Shown piece after piece: positions 1 to 4,365 of a DNA stretch of 5,649 bases. The position numbers were made by a program, and so were the translations under genes. This stretch comes from CAYYBZ01 sp964470285 [NCBI: uncultured Oligoflexia bacterium] (GTDB lineage: Bacteria; Bdellovibrionota_G; CAYYBZ01): NCBI GenBank assembly GCA_964470285.1, contig CAYYBZ010000153.1, forward strand, positions 1 through 5,649, given 5' to 3'. Within the stretch, counting starts at the first letter, position 1, and the number at the start of each line of letters is the position of its first letter. The notes under the pieces are model-generated. The model worked only from the letters and a program-made list of their open reading frames with translations, made no database searches and was not told the origin of the DNA.

Positions 1-301
1 AGATGTCGGTCTTACTGGTATGGAAAAGAGAAAACCTGTCCAGCTTTCAGGGGGCCAGCAGCAGCGTGTTGCTGTAGCAAGGGCTATGGTTTCAAGACCA
101 AAAATAATACTGGCGGATGAACCTACCGCAAACCTTGATTCAGAAACAGGGACATCACTTCTAAACATGATGAGAGATTTAAACGACAAAAAGGGCATGA
201 CATTTGTTTTTTCAACACATGATCAGAAAATAATGGACAGGGCAAAAAGGCTCGTTATTTTAAAGGATGGAGAAATTGATTCCGACAATAAAAGAGACTG
301 A
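1..301 (+). CDS. ABC transporter ATP-binding protein, LolD/MacB type (C-terminal part)
   Basis: The gene enters from the left edge: the frame is open from base 2, and the visible 99 codons are the C-terminal part of an ATPase subunit that normally has about 220-240 residues. Seen directly are the ABC signature LSGGQQQR, the Walker B and D-loop run [12 protein letters not shown], and the H-loop STHD, in the right order and spacing. The Walker A half lies outside the window. The text around [18 protein letters not shown] and the short tail after the H-loop ([10 protein letters not shown]) match the LolD/MacB/FtsE-like group. That group powers FtsX/MacB-fold permeases which move lipoproteins or other envelope substrates by mechanotransmission at the inner membrane. 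The permease is not in view and should lie upstream. The stop codon is one base from the ATG of the outer-membrane gene, implying an operon. An internal ATG at base 20 is not the true start, because it would leave out the nucleotide-binding half. Confidence 0.93.
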   Translation, partial: DVGLTGMEKRKPVQLSGGQQQRVAVARAMVSRPKIILADEPTANLDSETGTSLLNMMRDLNDKKGMTFVFSTHDQKIMDRAKRLVILKDGEIDSDNKRD

Positions 302-302
302 T

Positions 303-1577
303 ATGCCCGAACATAAAAGAATTTGTTTTTTATTTTTTATATCTGTACTTTTTTTTAGTTCATTTCAGGCAAGATCATTTGCAATAGGGAACGATAAAAT
401 AAATCTTTCAGGTTACTATAAATCATACTTTACGCTCATTCAGCCTCCCTCATTTAACGGGAACCCGGCAATATCTGACAACCTTGAGGGGCTTGTTATA
501 AACACATTGAGACTTCAATCCGTATGGACCCCTGTAAATCGGCTTTCAATTGAAACGGCTTATGCTCTGAATCCAAATGCAGGCTCCGATATGCAGAGTG
601 AGGGACTGAGCGCTTTTCCTTTCCCTAATCCCTTTAGATATAGAGCATACGATACAAGGGGAAGATTATATCCTTCCCCCGGAGATACTGTAAAAACCTT
701 TTATCTTAACAATAATATCGACAGATTTATTATCACTTACAGGCTCAATTTTGCGGATATAGTTTTCGGCAGACAACCCATAGCATTCGGTTCTGCAAAA
801 GTAATTAATCCGACAGATGTTTTGGCGCCTTTCACATTTAATGAATTGGATAAGGAAGAAAGAATAGGAATAGACGCTTTAAGAATTAAATTCCCTGTTT
901 CAACGATGGGAGAGCTGGACATTGGATACGTTTTCGGCGACGAATTTAAATTTTCAAATTCTGCTCTTTTCATAAGATTTAAATCTTACGTTCTAAAAAC
1001 TGACGTAACGCCCATAACGATCATTTTTAGGAATAACTTACTTCTGGGTATAAATATTTCAAGAAGTGTAGGTGGGGCTACCGTATGGCTTGAAGGCTCG
1101 GAAGTTCTTGCAAACCTGTTTAAAGACTATAATTCTGATGAGAATTACTTCAGATTGTCAGCCGGGACCGATTATCAGCTTTTACCAAGTCTATACGGAT
1201 TTATAGAATACCATTTCAGCCAGGCCGGTAAAATTGACGCCGGAAATTATGATTTATTGATTACTCAAACTGCATACAGAGAGGGAGGAGTTTATCTTTT
1301 AGGGCAGCACTATATTATTCCCGGTATCTTTCTGGAAATATCGCCGCTTTGGGGTTTGAGTGCACAGACCATTATCAATGCAAACGATCCTTCTTTTTTT
1401 CTACTGACGAAAGCTCAATATAATATTGCGGAAAATATCTATATTGATGCCGGTGTTTACTTGAGTATGGGGAAAAAATCCGAAATAAACCTAAATCCGG
1501 ATCTTGAGATTAATGCAAAAAGCGAGTTTGGAATTTATCCAAATACATTTTTTACTTCGCTAAGATTTTATTTCTGA
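303..1577 (+). CDS. outer-membrane beta-barrel protein, porin-like, coupled to an ABC ATPase gene
   Basis: This gene encodes 424 residues from the ATG at 303. I prefer this start to the in-frame ATG at 267 because it places a clear signal peptide at the N-terminus: charged PEHKR, a phenylalanine-rich core at about residues 7-21, and a likely cleavage after SFA at residue 27. It also gives a stop-t-ATG junction with the ABC gene. The mature part consists of alternating hydrophobic/polar strands broken by turns, and the protein ends in TSLRFYF, whose terminal Phe fits the BAM recognition signal. The stretch FGRQPIAFGSAKVINPTDV, followed by an acidic DKEERIGIDALR segment, resembles barrels in which a GRQ strand is followed by an N-P-T-D loop (DUF1302-like or alginate-export-like outer-membrane proteins). 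I infer that from pattern only. Linkage to a LolD-type ATPase suggests a trans-envelope export or lipoprotein-handling system. The substrate is unknown, and no plug, TonB box or lipobox is visible. Confidence 0.85.
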   Translation: MPEHKRICFLFFISVLFFSSFQARSFAIGNDKINLSGYYKSYFTLIQPPSFNGNPAISDNLEGLVINTLRLQSVWTPVNRLSIETAYALNPNAGSDMQSEGLSAFPFPNPFRYRAYDTRGRLYPSPGDTVKTFYLNNNIDRFIITYRLNFADIVFGRQPIAFGSAKVINPTDVLAPFTFNELDKEERIGIDALRIKFPVSTMGELDIGYVFGDEFKFSNSALFIRFKSYVLKTDVTPITIIFRNNLLLGINISRSVGGATVWLEGSEVLANLFKDYNSDENYFRLSAGTDYQLLPSLYGFIEYHFSQAGKIDAGNYDLLITQTAYREGGVYLLGQHYIIPGIFLEISPLWGLSAQTIINANDPSFFLLTKAQYNIAENIYIDAGVYLSMGKKSEINLNPDLEINAKSEFGIYPNTFFTSLRFYF

Positions 1578-1585
1578 AAATGTAT

Positions 1586-2557
1586 TTAGAATCTTCTAAC
1601 TGATTTGCCAGATAAAATACTTATTTGATCGTCACCGTAAGTTAATGTAGTGTTTTCAAAATGGGATTTAACGGATTCTACCCAGCTTGTAAATTTCAGT
1701 TCGGAACCAGCATCAAGATCATTCCCGAACCTTTCACAGTATTTTTTATAAAGACTAAAAAGCTCTTTTATTCGGGGGTCGATTCCCATTTGTCTGTTTT
1801 TTCCGGATTTTAAGCTTCTTAAATAAGTGTCATAGACAACAAATGCAAATCTTTCCATGCTTTTACCGATAATTACCGCCGCCATGCCGTTAAGACCTTC
1901 AAAAACAATCTGTGAATCAATCTCATAATTAAGTACAGCTATAATATCAGCCGCTTTTTTACTGGAAGCTTCAATTATTTGAGGATTCGAAGATCCTTCG
2001 ATAATTCTGGCCAGTGTATAAACTCCTGAAATATTATTAACAGGTACTGGCTTGGGGCGACCCGGCAATTGAACTGTAAATGAATTATTTGCGGTTTTAT
2101 TGTGAGTCCATAAAAGCAGTCCCGTCAGGGCATCCTGAATCAATGCATAAGCGACCACCTGATCAATTCCGGAATTTACAAGGCCTATTGAAATTCTTTC
2201 TGCAGCTTCATCAATTATCTCTTTAGGTGACGTAATTTTTTTGATTGGCAGTTTCATACCAAGATCAAGACCTGTGAAAATATTGGCAAGTCCTTCATAT
2301 GTAATTCCCATGCTCTGTGCAAGGACAGCCTTGTGAACGGTACCGTTTTGAGCAACGCCGTAAGTACCCAAGGCCGTTACAGGTAAAACCACTTCAGTTA
2401 CATATTCGGGAAAAATAGATCCGGCTGGAACTCTTTGCATCAAACGTCTTGAGACAACAGTTGAAACCTTTTTAGAAACAGCCATAGTCGCATTTGTCAA
2501 AGGTATGGCAAATAGAAATGTCAGTATAAAAGATAAAAACAATATTTTAATTTTCAT
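1586..2557 (-). CDS. exported protein of unknown function (323 aa)
   Basis: I do not recognise this protein. The start is well supported: a GAGAAGG Shine-Dalgarno at 2564-2570 lies six bases before the ATG, and a strong promoter lies behind it. The N-terminus MKIKILFLSFILTFLFAIPL is a signal peptide with a probable cleavage near residues 23-26 (TNATMA). There is no lipobox cysteine, so the product is likely periplasmic or otherwise exported. The mature chain looks mainly alpha-helical. Moderately hydrophobic stretches lie at about 51-68 (EYVTEVVLPVTALGTYG), 122-150 (including VVAYALIQDALTGLLLW) and 219-232 (FEGLNGMAAVIIGK). A proline-rich turn, LPGRPKPVPV, lies at 164-173. The C-terminal third is more charged and contains one cysteine (274). 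No catalytic motif or repeat family stands out. It converges on the barrel gene with only eight bases between stop codons and no hairpin terminator. Its neighbours are envelope genes, but nothing ties its role to them. Confidence 0.87.
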   Translation of the reverse strand: MKIKILFLSFILTFLFAIPLTNATMAVSKKVSTVVSRRLMQRVPAGSIFPEYVTEVVLPVTALGTYGVAQNGTVHKAVLAQSMGITYEGLANIFTGLDLGMKLPIKKITSPKEIIDEAAERISIGLVNSGIDQVVAYALIQDALTGLLLWTHNKTANNSFTVQLPGRPKPVPVNNISGVYTLARIIEGSSNPQIIEASSKKAADIIAVLNYEIDSQIVFEGLNGMAAVIIGKSMERFAFVVYDTYLRSLKSGKNRQMGIDPRIKELFSLYKKYCERFGNDLDAGSELKFTSWVESVKSHFENTTLTYGDDQISILSGKSVRRF

Positions 2558-2563
2558 TTATAA

Positions 2564-2570
2564 CCTTCTC
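2564..2570 (-). promoter_or_regulatory. Shine-Dalgarno of the 323-aa exported protein
   Basis: GAGAAGG read on the minus strand lies six bases before the ATG at 2557. It is the only clear Shine-Dalgarno before a minus-strand gene here. The transglycosylase and the substrate-binding protein lack one, which makes this start the most secure of the three. Confidence 0.75.
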
Positions 2571-2587
2571 AGATTTAAAGGGCGGCT

Positions 2588-2616
2588 TATATAACACGGG
2601 GTATAACGCGTGTCAA
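2588..2616 (-). promoter_or_regulatory. sigma-70 type promoter of the 323-aa exported protein
   Basis: On the minus strand a perfect TTGACA (2616-2611) is separated by exactly 17 bases from TATATA (2593-2588). The expected transcript start is near 2581, giving a leader of about 24 bases that carries the Shine-Dalgarno. The promoter is overlapped by dyads: CGGGGT and ACCCCG flank 14 bases that include the -35 box, and ACACG and CGTGT flank 10 bases. Either could be an operator. A related block lies upstream of the transglycosylase gene (3767-3799). Confidence 0.7.
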
Positions 2617-2701
2617 ACCCCGTTTATTTATGACTTAATTTAAATTACTGTAAATTTAGTTAGTTAGATCGTGATATGATATTTATTGAAAATGTATTAA
2701 A

Positions 2702-3766
2702 TTAATACCTTGAAACTAAATTAAGATAAATCGTATACCTTGACATAATTTTTTTTACATAATCAACTGTTTCAGTTCCTCTGCAGTATCCGTGGGAAAT
2801 TTCAATGTCATCATCATCATAATAGGCAAGATCAAGAAACATTTCATCCACATGGCCGTCCCATCTAAGATGATTAAGTCTGTTCATTTTAGCCAGTTTT
2901 TGTGCATCACGTAAATGGCCTATCCCTGCATTATAACTGGCCAGGGCAAATTGAAGTCTGCTGTGTTTAGGTATGTTATTAAGAATATTTATTCTTGATT
3001 TCAAATACTTAATTCCGTGATAAATATTCTGGTCAATATCGTAAGGATCTTTTAAGCCGGTTTCTTTCATTGCAATGGGCGTTATTTGCATAAGCCCCTT
3101 TGCTCCTGCAAAACTTCTGCTTTTTGGATTATATGAGGATTCTGCAAACATCTGGGCCGCTATAAGTCTCCAATCCACATTAAACTTTCTTGCATACTTT
3201 TTAATAATTGCATCATAGGGAGTAATGTTTTTTAGTTTAGTTTCGTAATTACTGATATTTGAAAGCCATTTCACAAATTGCTTGGTTCTGTCATATTTGA
3301 AAGTCGAATTTATAGGCGCGATTTCCCTGTTTTCCATTGAAAGAAGAGTAGCCTGTTTTAATTGTCCAAAATAATCCGCAACATCAAAAAACAGTTCTCC
3401 GGCTTCAAGCCTGTCTTCAATTTCAATATCCTTAATGATACTTTTAAGCGTTTCGGAGGGAATAGGTCTTAGATTTACAAAAACCATATCGTTTTCCCAT
3501 GCAAGTTTTCTGGCTATTTTTCTCTCTTCTCTGACAAGATTTTTATTCTTGCTCGGCAGATAGACAAAAAACTTTTTATTTTCTTGTTTAATTTGTGCTG
3601 TTTTAACAAGATTTTCAAAGGCATCAGTAAAGATATAAAGCGAGGGAACAAGCACTAAAAGTATGGTAACGTATTTTATCGCCTTATGTTTCCACATAAA
3701 AATCAATGTTTTCAATATGTTAGCATTTTGCATCATAATTATACCAAATTGGGGGGTTTCTAACAT
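2702..3766 (-). CDS. membrane-anchored lytic transglycosylase, MltF-like with SLT (GH23) domain
   Basis: The product is predicted to cleave the MurNAc-GlcNAc bond of peptidoglycan with 1,6-anhydro product formation, acting on the periplasmic side of the inner membrane. Numbering is from the outermost ATG (354 aa). Residues 31-47 (KYVTILLVLVPSLYIFT) form an N-terminal anchor after basic WKHKAIK. The C-terminal SLT domain begins near 183: DWRLIAAQMFAESSYNP contains the catalytic Glu209, followed by AGAKGLMQITP (220-230), ALASYNAGIGHL (275-285) and GTETVDYVKKI (330-340). The DWRLIAAQ lead-in is typical of MltF. MltF normally carries a full solute-binding (SBP_bac_3) domain before SLT. Here only about 120 residues (66-185) remain, with a possible trace of one lobe in KIARKLAWENDMVFVNLRPIPS. 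The start is uncertain: none of the candidate ATGs (3766, 3736, 3733, 3697) has a Shine-Dalgarno, and a strong -10 box at 3738-3743 argues for 3733 or 3697. I give the longest frame. Confidence 0.9.
   Translation of the reverse strand: MLETPQFGIIMMQNANILKTLIFMWKHKAIKYVTILLVLVPSLYIFTDAFENLVKTAQIKQENKKFFVYLPSKNKNLVREERKIARKLAWENDMVFVNLRPIPSETLKSIIKDIEIEDRLEAGELFFDVADYFGQLKQATLLSMENREIAPINSTFKYDRTKQFVKWLSNISNYETKLKNITPYDAIIKKYARKFNVDWRLIAAQMFAESSYNPKSRSFAGAKGLMQITPIAMKETGLKDPYDIDQNIYHGIKYLKSRINILNNIPKHSRLQFALASYNAGIGHLRDAQKLAKMNRLNHLRWDGHVDEMFLDLAYYDDDDIEISHGYCRGTETVDYVKKIMSRYTIYLNLVSRY
3738..3746 (-). promoter_or_regulatory. extended -10 promoter TGGTATAAT in front of the transglycosylase
   Basis: On the minus strand TGGTATAAT is a perfect extended -10 element (TGnTATAAT). 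No good -35 lies 16-18 bases upstream, which extended -10 promoters can tolerate. Transcription would begin around 3729-3733, exactly where the second of two tandem ATG codons lies. The gene would then be leaderless, or start at the Met at 3697 after a leader of about 35 bases. If it is used, the ATG at 3766 cannot be the start. Confidence 0.45.
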
Positions 3767-3799
3767 TTATATAACGCTGTGTCAATCCCCTTTATGACT
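3767..3799 (-). promoter_or_regulatory. relic or variant of the shared promoter block, spacer shortened to 6 bases
   Basis: Read on the minus strand, this block has AGTCATAAA, then GGGGATTGACAC, then GCGTTATATAA. The same elements in the same order lie before the exported-protein gene (2587-2635). There TTGACA and TATATA are 17 bases apart. Here TTGACA (3785-3780) and TATATA (3773-3768) are only 6 apart, as if 11 bases had been lost. With that spacing the pair cannot work as a normal sigma-70 promoter. It may be a decayed promoter or a retained regulator-binding site. Confidence 0.45.
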
Positions 3800-3948
3800 G
3801 TTTATAACAAGCAAAAACTTTGCCAGAAAAGAATAAATAATTTACTTAAATTACATATAGTTATGAAAGTTAATTTCTTGAAAAATGAAATAATTGAGAC
3901 TACCTTGTACTCAAAATCGACATATGCTTCTTATAAACTTTTTAACTG
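3800..3948. other. AT-rich intergenic stretch without a gene
   Basis: I find no supported gene, RNA or terminator here. One 31-codon frame (3863-3958, +) has no ribosome-binding site and runs into the tRNA-related repeat, so it is probably chance. The last 25 or so bases (from about 3924) still resemble the sequence in front of the second repeat copy (from about 4125), with roughly two thirds identity. The duplication may therefore once have reached further left. Confidence 0.5.
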
Positions 3949-3950
3949 TC

Positions 3951-3976
3951 GCAGCTGATTCATAATGACAGGTCGG
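3951..3976 (+). repeat. inverted tRNA-Thr anticodon-region fragment, copy A
   Basis: On the + strand GCAGCTGATTC-A-TAAT-GA-CAGGTC reproduces the sense sequence of the tRNA-Thr anticodon arm and variable loop. It differs at two positions and lacks one base. The real tRNA lies on the minus strand, so this is an inverted fragment. It faces the broken tRNA copy and could pair with it. An identical fragment lies at 4154-4179. Confidence 0.65.
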
Positions 3977-3987
3977 AAAATGAAATA

Positions 3988-4034
3988 AGCCGCCCTTAAG
4001 GATTCGAACCGGAGACCTGATTACGAATCAGCTG
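3988..4034 (-). pseudogene. partial tRNA-Thr (3' half, broken)
   Basis: Read on the minus strand, this fragment begins with CAGCTGATTCGTAATC, the 5' anticodon stem and CGT-containing loop, and runs to the acceptor 3' strand GGGCGGC and the following T. The 5' acceptor strand and D arm are missing. The 3' anticodon stem has lost AGC, and the T stem is damaged because CCTTA replaces CCGGA. It cannot fold as a tRNA. The order full tRNA, short spacer, 3'-half copy is what integration of an element into a tRNA gene leaves. A fragment starting at the anticodon stem fits a tyrosine integrase that crosses over in the anticodon loop. No such enzyme is in the window. Confidence 0.85.
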
Positions 4035-4045
4035 TGTCATCTTTC

Positions 4046-4094
4046 GTTGGGGGCCCCTTAAGCTTGCCTTGCAAGCTTGCGCATGCCCCCAAAC
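4046..4094. repeat. GC-rich nested hairpin between the tRNA copies
   Basis: The outer arms GTTGGGGGC (4046-4054) and GCCCCCAAAC (4085-4094) pair over nine positions with one bulged A. Inside them AAGCTTG (4060-4066) and CAAGCTT (4072-4078) form a seven-base stem around CCTTG. The composition is far richer in G+C than the surroundings, suggesting foreign origin. No T-run follows on either strand, so it is not a classical terminator. Candidate roles are a recombination or protein-binding site, or a structured RNA. Confidence 0.7.
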
Positions 4095-4099
4095 CCCGC

Positions 4100-4128
4100 G
4101 CATCCTTACGAATAAATCGCTCGGATGC
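4100..4128. repeat. second hairpin, GCATCC/GGATGC
   Basis: GCATCC (4100-4105) and GGATGC (4123-4128) can form a six-base stem. A further CGA/TCG pairing lies inside it around ATAAA. The hairpin sits directly beside the larger one, and GCGCAT occurs at the edge of both (4079-4084 and 4098-4103). Together the two fill most of the insert between the tRNA repeats. Confidence 0.45.
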
Positions 4129-4151
4129 TTTTCTTATCAATTCTTTAAATA

Positions 4152-4239
4152 TCGCAGCTGATTCATAATGACAGGTCGGAAAATGAAATAAGCCGCCCTC
4201 CGGATTCGAACCGGAGACCTGCTGATTACGAATCAGCTG
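4152..4239. repeat. direct repeat copy B (overlaps the intact tRNA)
   Basis: This is the partner of 3949-4034. It covers the 40-base flank downstream of the tRNA and the tRNA itself as far as the 5' anticodon stem. The tRNA portion is intact here. See copy A for the differences. Confidence 0.85.
4154..4179 (+). repeat. inverted tRNA-Thr anticodon-region fragment, copy B (antisense trailer)
   Basis: This is identical to 3951-3976. Read as the minus-strand transcript it lies 12 bases after the tRNA 3' end and is complementary to the tRNA at 4240-4216. Sixteen consecutive pairs are possible, including one G-U at the middle anticodon base, then a C-C mismatch, one pair, a bulged G and six more pairs. 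In the uncut precursor this could compete with the cloverleaf. Confidence 0.65.
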
Positions 4240-4263
4240 CTCTACCAACTGAGCTAGGGCGGC
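4191..4263 (-). tRNA. tRNA-Thr (anticodon CGU)
   Basis: A complete 73-base cloverleaf is visible on the minus strand. The acceptor GCCGCCC pairs with GGGCGGC, the D arm is GCTC-AGTTGGTA-GAGC, the anticodon arm is GCTGA-TTCGTAA-TCAGC, the variable loop is AGGTC, and the T arm is TCCGG-TTCGAAT-CCGGA. The loop places CGT at positions 34-36, so it reads the threonine codon ACG. The discriminator base is T and the 3' CCA is not encoded, so it must be added after processing. The gene is divergent from the substrate-binding protein. Its 3' half is duplicated downstream (3988-4034), and its trailer carries an antisense copy of the anticodon region. Confidence 0.97.
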
Positions 4264-4289
4264 GAGAAGTAAGCTTTTACCTAAACTTA

Positions 4290-4319
4290 ACTATAATATC
4301 AAGCGAATTGCCAGTCTAA
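4290..4319 (-). promoter_or_regulatory. possible tRNA-Thr promoter
   Basis: On the minus strand TTAGAC (4319-4314) stands 18 bases before TATAGT (4295-4290), about 26 bases upstream of the tRNA 5' end. TATTAT (4298-4293) is an overlapping alternative with a 15-base spacer. Both are imperfect. The position suits a stable-RNA promoter with a short 5' leader. Confidence 0.35.
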
Positions 4320-4352
4320 CCTATTATTTCTTTTCTAAGCATTTTCTTAATG

Positions 4353-4358
4353 TATAAT
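4353..4358 (+). promoter_or_regulatory. TATAAT box of the substrate-binding protein gene, probably leaderless
   Basis: A perfect TATAAT ends seven bases before the ATG at 4366, so transcription would begin at or next to the start codon. No Shine-Dalgarno is present, and the frame is closed by a stop at 4348, so no earlier start exists. The -35 region at the right distance (about CTTTTC) is weak. Confidence 0.5.
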
Positions 4359-4365
4359 CCGTATC

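Larger units (their letters stand above)
2558..2701. other. intergenic region between two minus-strand genes
   Basis: These 144 bases separate the transglycosylase stop from the start of the exported protein. They hold the promoter and Shine-Dalgarno listed separately. The remainder (about 2636-2701) is very AT-rich. I see no GC-rich hairpin with a T-run, so no intrinsic terminator is visible after the transglycosylase gene. The dedicated promoter nevertheless indicates that the downstream gene can be expressed independently. Confidence 0.6.
3949..4034. repeat. direct repeat copy A (tRNA 3' half plus downstream flank)
   Basis: This block matches 4152-4239 at an offset of 203 bases. The first 48 bases, from TCGCAGCTGATT through GCCGCCCT, are identical in both copies. 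After that, copy A has TAAGGA where copy B has CCGGA, and it lacks three bases (GCT) at the end of the anticodon stem. Identity stops at CAGCTG, at the 5' anticodon stem of the tRNA. The near-perfect flank and damaged tRNA part suggest that copy A is free of tRNA function while copy B is kept. Confidence 0.85.

Noticed and set aside
267-302. upstream in-frame ATG for the barrel gene
   Set aside because: Starting at 267 would put 12 extra residues before the signal peptide and overlap the ATPase gene by 35 bases. The ATG at 303 gives a normal signal sequence.
737-973. 78-codon minus-strand frame
   Set aside because: It lies wholly inside the outer-membrane barrel gene, with no start signal or recognisable product.
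1565-1595. weak inverted repeat AAGATT/AATCTT at the convergent gene ends
   Set aside because: The arms are six AT-rich bases with a loop of about 20 and no T-run. It is not credible as a terminator.
3863-3958. 31-codon + strand frame (MKVNFLKNEIIE start)
   Set aside because: It has no Shine-Dalgarno and no family resemblance, and its end falls in the tRNA-derived repeat. A frame of this length is expected by chance in AT-rich DNA.
4046-4094. integron attC site
   Set aside because: The arm order and core bases do not match RYYYAAC...GTTRRRY, and no integrase or cassette gene is present.
4021-4248. 75-codon minus-strand frame beginning inside the tRNA
   Set aside because: Its first 19 or so residues are a translation of the tRNA, and the rest covers the palindromic insert. 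There is no ribosome-binding site or protein-like pattern.
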